A DNA stretch of 64,000 nucleotides. Source: Chrysomallon squamiferum (Eukaryota; Mollusca; Gastropoda; Neomphalida; Peltospiridae). Position 1 is the stretch's first letter, and each line of letters begins with the position of its first letter. Below the pieces are notes generated by a model that saw only the letters and a program-made list of their open reading frames with translations, searched no databases and was not told where the DNA came from. The stretch lies in contig CM022676.1 of assembly GCA_012295275.1 (NCBI GenBank), positions 1,420,510-1,484,509 of the forward strand, in the 5' to 3' direction. Both the position numbers and the translations under genes were made by a program. This document shows positions 50,701-63,500 of this stretch, one piece after another.

Positions 50701-53700
50701 TCACCCCCTTAGACATTCACATTTCACCTGAGGAAATAATCACAAAATATTGAGAACTTCAATTGTATTGCAACTCCTGTAGCTAACAATTTTTCTTTGT
50801 TAGAAAAATATTAAATTAAACTGGAAACATATGAGTTATGGTTTTTTGAAGATATCATTTTGTACTGAACATTTTTACATAATGGAATCATAAAATTATA
50901 ATTCCCTAATTTATAAAGATGTTTCTGAAATTATAAGTATATTTATAGTTTTAAATATAAATAAATTCTGCTTATAGTCCTTAAATAGTATGTTTTATTG
51001 ATAGTTTGTAAATAAACAAATATTTTCCTTGAAATCCTTAAAAGAATAATTTTTCTACTTGTAATTCTTAAAAAGAATATAAATTTTCTTCTAGAAGGTT
51101 TGTAGACCTTAAATAGAACAAATGTTTTGTATGTATTTCTTGTAGAGAACAAATGTTCTACTTGTTGTTTTTAGTTCATTAAGCAGTTCTTGAATAGATT
51201 ATAGTGTTCTATTTGCAGATTTAGACAGAAACATCTACAGAAATCCTTTAATGGAATAAATGTTCTATTTATAGTCCTTAAATAGAACAAAAGTTCAACT
51301 TGTTTTTAAATAGAATAGATATTCCATTTGTAGTCCTTAAATAAAATAAATGTGTTGTACTGCACAAATAGAACACATGTTCTACCCACAAACCTTAAAT
51401 AGAAAAATATTTCTACTTACAATGCCTAAAATTACTACAAATATTCTACTAATAGTCCTTAAATAGAATAAAATATCTACTTAAATAGAGCGTTGTGTTC
51501 TACTAGTATTTCTTACTACAATAAATGTTTGTTAACAGTCCTTACAGAGAATGTTTAATGTGCAGTCCTTAAACCAGTGGTTCCCAACCTTTCAAATATA
51601 GCGACCCATTTTAGAACAAGCAATCAGGAAGCGACCCCATTCCTTAAAATATCTTATATATACATTCAGTTATTTGTACAACAAACTGCCATATATTGCC
51701 ATTATTGAATTATAGATTATTTATTCGTGAAGTAACTATACATTATGTAAATTCATGATTAATTTCAAGTTTATTCATAAAAAATTCCAAACATTAATTA
51801 CTTGCAAATCAATTCAAAATTATTCGAACACACAAATTTCCACCATTATGTAAAGTATTTTTATGAACTGACTTTAAAGACGGCTGGTATTGCAGTTTTT
51901 TAGCTAGCAATTCTATCCTGGCTCCGTTGTCGATATAGCACACCTCAAGTCGTCTTCCACATTTAATTTATTTCGGTACTTGTTTTTAAGGATGAGAAGT
52001 TGGGAGAATGCTGCTTCACATAAGTAAGTTGTTGGGAACGGCAATAAATTCCTTATTGCAATTTCTGATATTACTGGGAATCTTTGGAAACTTTTTGGCC
52101 AAAATTCTTGTAGATGCAGTTCAAACCATGATTTAGCTTCAAAATTGTTTGTTAAGTCGACATCAGATACACTGGCGTTGAAAGGGTTGAATGTAAGGGA
52201 GAAAGATTTGCAACATTCATCAGGAAAATAACTTCTTATTTGAACAGTAAGATTTTCCAAATGCTCTTGTATCAACCTATATAAGTCATCAATGTTAATT
52301 TCATTTGCCGCTTCTTCAACAAATTGGGCAAATGTTGGGAACATGTATAATTTCTTTTGGTTAATTTTGGTGATCCAGAGTTCCAATTTCATTTTGAAAG
52401 ACGATATCTTTTCAGACAATGATATTATCGTACTTTCCTTACCCTATAATTCTGTATTAATACTATTAAATATCTCAAAAATGTCGACCAGGTATGCCAA
52501 TTTGAACAAGGTAAATTCATCCGTAAACAATGATTCATATTCGCTTGCATTTTGAGAAGCGAGAAATATTTGCAGCTCTCCTCTCAATTCAAAAAATCTC
52601 TTCAACGCCTTTCCTTTCGAGAGCCACCTTACCTCTATGTGAAACAATAGTGCTTCATGCGTTGAACCCAAATCTTCACATAAAACTTTGAAGAGCCGTG
52701 TTGCAAGTGGCCTTGATTTAACGACATTTACTGCTTTAATCACTCGGTTAAGCATTTCTTTGAATGGTTCAGGTAACGTCTTGGTAGCTAATACTTGTCA
52801 ATGAATCATGCAGTGAGTCCCAATTACTTCTGGAGTTACTTTTTAAACTAACGATTGGAAGCCAGACTTACTGCCGAGCATTGCAGGTGCCCCGTCAGTA
52901 CAAACTCCGCACAATTTCTCCCATTCAATTGAATGTTCTTTGAAGAAATCATCAATTAAATTCAAAAATATCAGCAGCATTAGTTGAAGTTTGCAGAGGC
53001 TTACAAAACGAGAAATCTTCTTTAATTTTTTCATTTTTATAATAACGAACATACACAAGAAGTTGTGCAAAGTTTGTCACATCAGTAGTTTCATCAAGCT
53101 GAACAGCCCAGTTGGAGTTTCTTTTAATTTCTGAATAATTTTGCATAAAATATCCTATGACATATCTGTTATCCTTCATTTTACTGTATTGTTTGACACG
53201 GATAGAGGCGATACTTTATTTACTGCTTCAGGACCGATCATGAGACGTACAATATCTTTGGTGCATGGAAAAATAAGATTCTCAGCTGTTGTGTGTGGTT
53301 TTTAGCATGTGCTGTTCTTAATGCAACCGTGTATGAAGCTTCAATGGCGGCTAAATTTTTGTTTTGAAATAATCCACTGCTATCAAGCCGGCGGCTTTTG
53401 ACACAAACAACTTTTGCTTTAAAAAAGTCAATACTTTTATCTTTCAAATCAGGGTGCTTAGTCTGGAGAAGTCTTTGAAGTTTAGCTGGTTTCATGGACT
53501 CATGAGCAAGAACTTCCAAACATACTACACACTGTGGTCTTTCCACACCTGCAATAACTATGTCAGTGAATCCCCACTTCAAGAAATCATCGCTGTACTT
53601 TTTCTTTCTTACACTCATTTTTAAAGGGTTAAGAATCACTCAAACAAAACTAACTACGTGTCACTGCAAGTGTGAGTTCAACAAAACAGAAACCAAACAT

Positions 53701-56700
53701 GTTGAATACTGGCTCAGACGTTGTGTTGAGTGACTTACTGAACTGTTACATTTAGTTTCATAGTATGAATTTATATAACTGTCTTAATATGTTTTTCACC
53801 GTGTTTTATATAATATTCACATTCAGCTCAAAATCAATTAACGACCCCATGGCATTGGTGTCGCTACCCCATTTGGGGTCGAGGCCCACAGGTTTGGAAC
53901 TACTGCCTTAAACAGAACAAATGTTCTCCTAGCAGTTTTAAGTAGAACACATTTTCTACTAGAAGTTATTAAAGAGAGTGTTCTGCTTGCAGTTGCTAAG
54001 TAGAATAGAAGTTATTCAGGCAATTCTTATGAGTATATATATATCATTCATTTAATATAATGAAAGCTCAAGTGTTTAAACTGTTGTGGCAGGAAGAAGC
54101 AGAGAGCTGTAAAACATCACATGCAGACTGTGTTGAGGAAACACTGGGAGGCCTGGCTGCTGTACGTCCACCAGGAACAGGAGAAACAGCGACTGGAGGA
54201 GGAGCAGAGTAAAACCAGAAGTAAGATGTTAGCCTTGCTGCAAGCTGCACAGACAGGCAGGCTGTGGAACGAAAACAGAGTCGATGAGACACCTGAGAAG
54301 AAACAAGAAACAGCCAGAAGCACGACATCCACACAGGAGAAAATAGTATATTTTTCTTATAATTATATATTCTATATATGCAATTATATATATATATCTT
54401 ACATTACAATATCTATTTTTATATATAGCTACATGCAGAATGTATATTATAGGGAGTTACTATTTGTATTCTATTTTTCTTAAATTGTTACTAGCAAATA
54501 GTGAAGTTTTATAGTATTTGTAATTTTCATTTTTTTAAATTTGTTACATAACAGATAGTTTCATTAAACCTAAACCTACTGAAGCTATCTAAAGACGTGG
54601 GTGAAAAATAAAAATAGAAAAACTGTTAAATATACTTTGGTTATTTCTTTTATTAATTTTTTTATTTTTTAGATATTTTTTTATCCAAACTACATTATCC
54701 AAATATTAGTGAAAATTTATAATAATTTTCAGTTGAATATTTTAATCATTAAATTGAAAATGTTTATATTACTTGTTCATATTTAGTCCTTGTTATTATT
54801 TTCCAGAATGAGTTATTTGAAGACAAAAAGCGACCACGTTCACAAATATCTCACATACCCAGAGAAGCATGGCAGGTGACAAAACGTCATGTCAACATGA
54901 CGACAGAGGAGCTGGCAGCACTCGGCGGAGGTGACAACACCATTCCCAGAGTTCACTCAGACCTCGAGATTCGACGTCGATTTGGCAAACAGCCATGGAT
55001 GAACTCTCCGTATATTGTAAACAATTTTGAGCATCGTTACACTACTCAGCAGAAAATGTTACATGAACAGCAGAAACAGATCAAAGAACAGCAGAAACTA
55101 CTGCAGGAGCTGCAGTACAATCAAAGGAATCAGCTCCTTAAACAACAGGCAGAGGAGCAGCATGCCTTCACTGAACAGTTGTCAGAGAAACCAGTGTCTG
55201 AGTTTCAACCACTTTCCACAGGTAGATCGACTACAGACAGACAGACAACTGACAGACAGTCTACAGATAGACAGAATAACCCAAATCTTGTTGTATCTGA
55301 TGCTGCTGTTGTAGAACAGCAGCTTAACAACATGTTTGACAAACGTCAGCAACAACTGGGGCGTTTAGAGTCACAGCAGCATAATGTGGTTGCTAAGGAC
55401 AAAGAAACTAATATTACCTTGGATACAACACGTTCCAGAAACAGAGGAGCATTGTCATCAGGGTTAGAAACCCAATTTAAATTACTTAATTTAAGAAACA
55501 CATTCAAAATTATTTAGAAAATTTTTATGTCATTTAAACTGAAGAGAGAGATTTAAAGGTAAAAAACAAAATGTGAGCTTCAATGTTGATTCATTATACA
55601 CTTAGAAAGTAAGAAAAGAAAAATTGTTTCACAACATATCTATTTTGAAAAAAGAAAAACAAATACTACTATATTTTCTAGCTTCAGATTTAATTTGAAT
55701 TGAACATCAAATCTAAGTTCAAGGTCAGGTATTTTAATTCAGTTATTTTACTTTGTACTCAGGGTTGGATTTCAGACTGCAAGGTCAGATCTGAGTTCAA
55801 GGTCAGGGGTTTCATCAAATACCTCCAGTAACAAATATCTCAAAGTGTTAAAAAGTAAGTATCTTTAAAACACATGTTGTTTAGTTTGTTTTTAATAAAG
55901 AATTATAGTTGGTCTAATAAATTTAAGAGGTTTAATTAATAAACCAGGTTATTAATGTTTTGCCTTATATCTAAGTCATTATTTTTAACTAATTCACAAT
56001 AAAATATATTTTATGAGCAAGAGAATATTTTGGATAATTATACCATCATTTAAATTGATGTTTGCACATAAATAGTCATCATTTAATATAAATATATACA
56101 TAAAATGTATAAACAGAAACATGGTTCCTTAGTTTGCATACACCTTGTTAGTACAAAAGCATGTATTTATTTTATTATTATTGTTAATGTGGTTTTATTG
56201 TTACATTTATTTTTATTTTCATTATTTGTTTTATTTATTTAACAGAAAGAAAAGACCTCTTTCTAATTCAAATGTACTTAAAAATCTAAGATAGTGTACT
56301 GACAACATCTATGTGTTATTAGCAGCGTTCAGTAAACACACAGATATTTTGAATTGTGTTTAGATATGGAGGAAAGAGCTGCAGAAAGAGCTAGACAGAA
56401 AGCAGAACGTGAAGCAAAGCGGAAAAAAGCAGAGCAGGAAAAAATGGTTAGTTTGAACACACACACAAAACTACTGAAAAACTCATTTTAATGTCTCACA
56501 AAAATATGTCAGGAGAAACAGAAAATCTTTGTGTTCATGAAGAGTTCTGTGTTAATAACTGACTTGTGTAATTTCAGGAAATGCTTGCAGCTCATGAAGA
56601 GGAGTTGAGGCGACAGGCTGAAGAAGAGAAACGGGCAAGAGTGGAAGCATACAAAGAAAAGAAAAGATTAGAAAAACAGGTGAGCTTAACTCTTCATGTT

Positions 56701-59092
56701 TTTATACTTTTTATGTTTATTCCGTGATAAACATTTCAGTGAATAATGTGTTTGTGTGGCTTTGTATGTGTGTGAGTGTGAGTTTGTGTGCATGTGCATG
56801 TGTGTGAGTGTGAGTTTGTGTGCATGTGCAAATCAGTAAATGTGTGTTTACACTTTGGTTCTGAATGACATGTCTGAGATTCTGTTTCAGCGAGAGATTG
56901 AGAAACAGCAGCAGCTTGAACGGATGCAGGAGATGAACAAACTTGCAGAGAGTCACTATTTGAAATCTATACTGAAATACCGAGGTGTTTTTCCATTCAA
57001 GAAACTGGTTCAGATGTCACGAGAAGCTGACAAACGAGCAGAGGAACATCACAGAACAGCTTTAAAAAGGTTAAAAGATATGTTTGTTCATATACAAACA
57101 CATACTAAGGTGTTTGATAAACAGTTATCTCGTATTTGATATTTTGCTGCAAGTCTGTATTTTTTTCTGTGATTTCTCTAGTAATTTTTGTGATACATTA
57201 TGGTAACAGTATGTTTAGTTATAACAGATTCCCCAGTATAATGCTTTTGAATGATTTACTAATATTATTAAAAAGAAAATAGCCTAAATTCTAATTATTC
57301 TGATTATAATTTAAAATCTGTTTAATTTTCAGAAAAGTATTTTTAGCCTGGCACAAACGTGCTGCTTCTACAATGGAGGAAAAAGTGAAGCTGGCAAATG
57401 AGATGCATAAATTTCTGTTACTGAAACACTCTGTCGATCAGTGGAAAAAGGTTAATATATTTAAACATAATTCAGATGTCTATCAGAATAAAATAGCTCA
57501 ACCTGTAATTCAGTCCTAATCATACAGTAATATTCTTGATGAAGCTGATCTTAAAAGTTAGAAATGCTAATAACTTTAATTTATCATTAAAAGTTTCAAA
57601 TACTAATAATTACTTTAAATTATCACTAGACGTTTTAAATTTATCAGGATTAATACCAACAAATATCCACAATGATCTCTTCACTGGTTTTATTTCACCA
57701 CATCTTTCTGAACGTTAGAAAAATATTTTACAAATCAATGAGAGATTAAAAAAAATATAATAATTTCAACGACTTAGTCAGTATAAAAATATCCTCTTTT
57801 GTGATTGTTTAGAATCTCATTACTCATTTAACAAACAAAAATACTGACAGAGATTTTAATTTGAAGTAAAATCAGAATAAAGTTTGATCTACTCCACTAT
57901 AACTTGCAGAATTTACACAGTTCTTGGTTAAATTTCAGACATTCTTCTTGTTTTTCTCCAACCCAGGATTGAGAGAACAAAATATTGTGATTAAAGATTC
58001 TATTTTCTCTTGGAACTTGACAGTTAAAATTAACTCTGGATATTTTATTTCTGTTGCAGCACAAGCACTGCATGAACATAATGGAAAAGAAAAGTCAGTG
58101 TTTCTATAAAAAGAGTCTCCTGTACAAAACTGTCACAGCGTGGGCACAGTACACTATGGATGAAAAAATTGCATCATGGGAAAAAGGGAGAACAGCAAAA
58201 GAACATTATCTAAGGTTGGATGTTAATCATCAGAAGTATTTTTAGTTCTATGTTTTAGAAGTTTTATTACTATATTTATTCAATAGGTTTTTACTTCATT
58301 TGTATTTTTATTGCTGAAGACTACTTTTAGTTTTAATATATTGGCAGAAATATCTCTCCGTAATAAAACCTATTGCAGTTTTAAGTCATTTTAATGTTTA
58401 TAAAGTAGCTGGCATGATTATAAGACATTCCCCAGGCAATTCCTCCTGGTCATTTCCCCTAGGATATTTCCCCCCATATCTCTATTATATTCATTATTAA
58501 CATAGTGTGTATATTATAATATTTTATATTATATTTTAAGCTTATTAATATCTTATTTTATGCAAGTGATGGGGTGTTTTTGAGCAGGGAAATGAGCAGA
58601 TGTAATTATGATAAACATAAAAAGACTGGTTTTTCTTCAGTCAGTGAATTAGTATTAGTTAATTACAATTAAGATTGTTTGTAATATTAATTCCCCACAA
58701 CATATTATATTTACAGTGTTGCATCAAAGACCGGATTTTTCTTAATATGTTAATTGCAAGTTGTGATTGTATTTAATTACCATTGTTAATGTTATTGAAG
58801 TTAAGAAATGTCTGGGGGCAATTGCCCTGATACTGGCTGGTGAACCTTGTTGGACCCAGATGAATCCTGTTTTGACAGAGTCCACTGTATTAATGTAGTA
58901 AGCAGACTGAAATGTTTAAATTTGTCTTACAGGTCACTACAGAAGAAAACATTCCAAGCATGGAGGAGACTTCCATATGAGTTAGAGAAAGAGAAAGAAC
59001 GAGAGAAGAGAAGAATTGAAATGATGAAGAAAGTACAGATGCTTATTCCTGATTATGAAGGTGTAGTGGATAAAAGTGTTGATATTTCATGA
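44452..59092 (+). CDS. CCDC191: CCDC191-like coiled-coil protein, complete, 18 exons
   Basis: Exons: 44452-44529, 45289-45327, 45768-45903, 47285-47470, 47947-48116, 48436-48540, 48833-48951, 49612-49786, 50295-50485, 54093-54345, 54807-55462, 55763-55854, 56364-56446, 56578-56679, 56891-57069, 57333-57450, 58060-58214, 58933-59092. All have AG/GT borders and matching phases; the sum is 2997 bases, 998 residues plus TGA. DDIKDWIK (about 32-39) fits the N-terminal motif I recall for the CCDC191 family. Charged coiled coil fills about 204-336 and 734-830. Short tryptophan motifs recur: HFSAWYKIV, LLRAWNAWRSYV, KHWEAWLLYV, VFLAWHKRA, TVTAWAQYT, TFQAWRRLPYE. Exon 11 is Gln-rich. These repeats resemble Sfi1-type centrin-binding repeats (inference); the family is poorly characterised. 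The assignment rests on motifs and architecture only. Confidence 0.88.
44643..44710. repeat. (CT)n microsatellite after CCDC191 exon 1, copy B
   Basis: About 68 bases of CT in intron 1, same position as in copy A. A Tigger end follows ten bases later. Confidence 0.98.
44721..45105 (+). mobile_element. Tigger/pogo transposon 5' fragment
   Basis: It starts with a Tigger-type terminal repeat (CAGTGGTACCTCGATTTACG). From about 44874 it encodes the N-terminal start of a pogo transposase (MDPKKV, VVLARQYKHSTSTICTILK, a CENP-B-like DNA-binding helix region). It breaks off at about 45105 with no 3' end. It is absent from copy A. Confidence 0.8.
50935..51566. repeat. Old degenerate minisatellite in CCDC191 intron 9
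   Basis: Irregular units of about 30-40 bp built on AGTCCTTAAATAGAACAAAT and TGTTCTACTTGT. The array continues at 53914-54010 on the other side of a hAT insertion. Confidence 0.8.
51575..53905 (-). mobile_element. hAT DNA transposon with 8-bp target duplication
   Basis: The ends are CAGTGGTTCCCAACCT and, inverted, CAGTAGTTCCAAACC. CCTTAAAC stands directly outside both ends (51567-51574 and 53906-53913). The element is 2331 bp. An 8-bp duplication and CAG ends are diagnostic for hAT. It is inserted in the intron 9 minisatellite of CCDC191, on the strand opposite to the gene. Confidence 0.95.
51850..53639 (-). pseudogene. hAT transposase of ZBED5-like type, broken
   Basis: Read on the minus strand: a BED-type zinc finger start (MSVRKKKYSDDFLKWGF, CVVCLEVL, later LQTKHPD), a catalytic region (AVQLDETTDVTNFAQLLVYV, CGVCTDGAPAMLGSKSGF), a middle part (HIEVRWLSKGKALKRFFELR) and the hAT dimerisation end (FPTTYLCEAAFSQLLILKN). 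Frame changes near 53238, 52950 and 52850, and stops near 52441 and 52840, separate the parts. The order and motifs match the ZBED5/FAM200-like hAT group. Confidence 0.88.
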
Positions 59093-60085
59093 CATCTGAC
59101 TACATGTTGATGAATGTTGATGAAGGTACATATCATGCTGTGATTAATATATTACTGTAAAATATAAATTTGTTAAATTGTGAAATGAATAGTGTAAACA
59201 CCTTTTTTGAACACAATTACAAACCAACATGACTAGTAATGACTGTGTGCAAAAGACGTAGTGATTTATAGTGACAGATTACAAGTTTTAATGATACAGA
59301 ATGAAAATGACTGATAGTAGTGAATTTAATAATGAATGACTGATTAGTAAGTGTGACTTTAGTCTTCATAGTGATTCTTGAGACTAACTGATTATAATAA
59401 ACTAAAAGTAACTATGACTATAGATGAATAGTGTAAATAGCTTTTTTGAATACAACTATAAACCAACATGACTAGTAATTATTGTTCATGGTGATTCTAG
59501 AGACTGACTGGTTATAGTAAATTAAAAGACTATAGAGAAAATTGGGTTTAAATAGTATTTTTGAGTTAACTTCTGTTTGTAATTTGACATTTGATTACAG
59601 AACAAATTCAATTTTTTATACAAAGTAAGTAAAACATTTGTGCCTAATGTTGTTATTTTAAAAGAAGCTAAATATCTCAAAATCTGTGTAGATGGGACAG
59701 GACTAAGTGTAATTTTGTTAGTGCCTAAACTCTTACTAACATGTAATGTTTTATAATAATTTAACTTAATATTTTGACTTCCTCAGTGTAGGGCTGTAAT
59801 TAGAACAAGTATGCTATTAGTTGGTGTAGCTGTAGGTTGTAAAAGTTTTTATTTTATCACAATGGATGTTATTTAATATTTACTGTTGTTCATTGTATCT
59901 AAATATTTTTAGTTAATCTGATCTCAGAATTTGTTTTGTTAATGTCAGTATATCTGCTTCTCTGTAAACATGTTTACAGCTTCCCTGACCAGTATTTCAA
60001 TTACAGTTTAGTATAAGTTTCCTTTTGAACTTTGATGTATGTATGTAATTTCATACATTCAATAAACATATAGAATTTCTTGCAC
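59093..60085 (+). other. Likely 3' UTR of the CCDC191-like gene
   Basis: AT-rich, no further exon. AATAAA at 60061-60066 is the first well-placed polyadenylation signal after the stop in this part. The AGACTGACTG/TGACTAGTAAT motifs recur loosely between 59220 and 59520. Most of this block is missing in copy A. Confidence 0.45.
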
Positions 60086-60261
60086 TATTTATATTATTAT
60101 CAACAGCCATTGTTCTCTTTCTTTATATATTATCATAATATTATTATATGCATTGTTATCATAATATTATTATATATATATTGTTGTATTATTTTCTATA
60201 TTATTATCACAGCCATTCTGTCATATAAACCTCATGTACTTGTGCACCTGAAGCACAAATG

Positions 60262-60262
<1 letters not shown>

Positions 60263-60297
<35 letters not shown>
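60263..60297. repeat. (AC)n microsatellite
   Basis: Uninterrupted AC run downstream of CCDC191. Confidence 0.97.
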
Positions 60298-60299
<2 letters not shown>

Positions 60300-60419
60300 C
60301 TGATTCGTTCATACCCTGACAATCTAAAAACAAAAATACATTTCAACTTTCTTTTCTGGGGCAGGTTCATAATTTTAGAAACATTTATTGACCTGAATAT
60401 GTGGCATAGTGTAAACAAT

Positions 60420-60449
60420 TATGACAATGACAATAACAACAACAACGAA

Positions 60450-60483
<34 letters not shown>

Positions 60484-60565
60484 GTAATAATAATAATAAT
60501 AATTTTAATAATAATATAAACAACAATAATAATAATAATAAAAACAATAATAATAATATTAATCA
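60420..60565. repeat. (AAT)n microsatellite
   Basis: AAT/AAC triplets with interruptions. Open frames here encode only Asn or Ile runs. Confidence 0.95.
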
Positions 60566-63500
60566 AAATGCTAAAATTATATTTTATGAAAACAAAATCC
60601 TGTCTGTCTGGACAAATAACAGGTCAGTCTGTAAGTGTGTTTGATATTTCTACAAGTTATTGTGTAATTCAGTATTATGATTTATGATGAATGTTTTCAG
60701 AAAAAAACACCAATCTCATAGATTATTCAGTCCTCCGTCCAGATGTCAGCTCAGTTTGAAAATGTTTACCTCAGCAAATAACAGATTATTTCAAATTTGT
60801 ATACACGACAATATACAAATTATAAAATGTTATTATGGGTTATTTTTATTTTGTAAATAAATGAGAATCAAGTCATCATTGTCATGCCACTTTTTTCTTC
60901 TTGATTGTCTCATTTAGATTTTAAATCAAAGTTTATTATTATTATTATTATTATTTACTTTTTACTTCTTAATAATTTTTAAATTTATTTATTAATTGCT
61001 TTAATATTATTTTTTACTAACTACCTAGTGATCAGGTTTCTTTGATCTTTTCTAAACACAAATGTTAAACTGTATTATATGCAAGTCAATAACATTATTA
61101 GAAGCCCAAAAATTATCATATGCAGATGTTTCTGCATTTTTTTATAACATATTTAAACTCATTTGTATAATTGTGAGGTTCTACTGAATTTTTTAAATTT
61201 TTTAAATTAAACACTATAATAATTAATATGATTTGAGATTAAGAAAAATTTATTCACTAGAACAGTTAAAAACCTCCCTATTTATGATACAAAAAAGAAA
61301 ATACATCTGTTTAAAGTCTGAATACCTTCATTTTATGTAGCTTTTGAATTTCTACCATTCAGTCTTAATATGAAGTATAATTATAAAAGAATATTTTTAA
61401 ACTTGTCAGTCATTTTATGTTGTTTGGAGAAGTTTCCTACTATGGTCACAAAAGACATGGCTGTTGCTTTCACACACACACACACATACACACAAACAGT
61501 ACGTAAAAAGAAAAATGTTATTTAAATGTTCTGCACCAGTTTTGTTTTATTCTTTATCATTGTTTTTACTTTACTAATTTCAAACTTTTCATGTTAAGGG
61601 ATTTTAAATCAGCTTTCTGTTTTACTTAATCTTTGTAGTAATTTTTTAATAATTTAGTTTTATACATTTAGTTTATTTTTAAAAAATTATACATTAATTT
61701 ATTTATTATTGTTGTTGTATTATTATTATTATTAACTTTTTTTTTTTTTTAAATAAATTATTTTCAGTGAACTCTAATGTGAAAAACCAATAAAGGATAC
61801 ATTAAAGAAACATGTTAAGAAACAGTATTTATTCAGTCAAAAACAATTTTATCTACAGATGACAATATCATGAACATGTACCGACACTTGACAGAATGAA
61901 AGATACAGACTGCATCATGATAAATGATGAACCCTAAATTTAAAATTGTCTTTTACATGTATATTATCTAAAAATCATCAAAATGGATCTAAAAAGTATT
62001 ATTGTCACTTATTAAAAATGAAACTGAAGTATTTAAATTTCTTAGACTTATACTATTGTAGCAAACAGTTTATTCAATATATAATTTATACAAGCCTGGT
62101 CTTATTTCAAAACTTTTTATTCTTTTGTACTATTTGTTTTCATAGCATTTAGGCATCTTTAATTTCTTCCATGTAATAATTTGTAATGCCAGAGCTAATA
62201 TGAGGTAAAGTTTTTTTCATTATTATTTTTCAAACTGATATGCAGTAACAGCTTTGTAACTTAAAATTCCAAATGTATTTTAATGCAGATGGCATTTATT
62301 TTTTATTTTATTTTTTTCATTATTATTATGATTTTATTACCATCATCATCATTATCAATAGAGGATATTGCAAATAGAAAAAAGTTTTATGTCCCTCCTA
62401 AAATTCTATCTCTCATGACTATTATTATTCAAAATGGATACAATGGAATATTTTTTTAAGGTAGATTCATCAGTAAAGTGACACATTCATAAATCCATAT
62501 TACATAAATCCATATTACATAAACATGAATACATATAAATATTAACAAGCAAAACAAGATATTATCAATGAAAAAGAAGAATCACCTCATGCCTAAGTAA
62601 AGAAAATGACTATAAAAGTGGTCACAGTCTTAATTACCCATAATAAAAAACTTATCTAATGTATTTATTTACAGCAAAACAAATTAATATAGTTAATATA
62701 TATGTACATATTTATTCTTCCCCAAACACTGTACTGACAAATACATTTTATTTTTGTAATATCATAATTTCAGTTTTAGAAAATATAATAATAAAATAAT
62801 AATTTATTCTGTGAAAGATCCCAGATAATTAGACCAAAAAAAATCGTCTTTCATTAATAAACATAATTAAAATATAAATTATTTACTTTTATATACTTGA
62901 TCTGTGAAAGGGCTGTTACTTTCTTCCAATGGCCAAAAGATGTTAGACTACAATAAATTTTTTTAATTTGTTTGATTGTTTCAACCAGAAGTTTGTCTTC
63001 CAAAATAGCTTGCCAGTGAATTATTTATACTGAGGTATTGTATATAAAAACATCTATATGATATTTCAATATAATACATTTTTCCATCTGCCAGATGTTT
63101 CAGTCACAAATTGGCAAAAACATTTCTTTTTCTCATATGCATTTACATAATTTACTTGGGATAAAAAAATTTGGCAGCCATATTGAATAATAATAACTTA
63201 GTTTTTGATAAAGAATTTATAAAATTTCTTCTTCATTGATTAAACTGTTTTTAAAAAAGCCCACCAAAAATCAACAAATGAACAAAATAAAATAATAAGT
63301 TCAAATTAAATCAGACTTAAAAAATAATAAACAAATAATAAATCCCTATTAATATATTATTCCATATTAAAACAGGAAAAGAATTGCTAATGTTCAAACT
63401 TATATAATGAATACCTGTATTGATTAACCAGCCCTTTGAAACCAAGTTAACAGTTAATATATTAAATGTGGTTCTGATGAATCAATTAAAAGAAAATGCT

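Larger units (their letters stand above)
36830..63300. repeat. Segmental duplication, copy B (longer copy)
   Basis: The fuller partner of 20300-31210, with the complete two-domain Ig gene and complete CCDC191-like gene. Insertions found only here include a Tigger fragment (44721), a hAT element (51575) and extra 3' flank blocks. The order and strand of all shared blocks are kept, so the duplication is direct. Confidence 0.9.

Noticed and set aside
60297-60644. 115-codon frame with Asn runs
   Set aside because: Driven by the AAT microsatellite.
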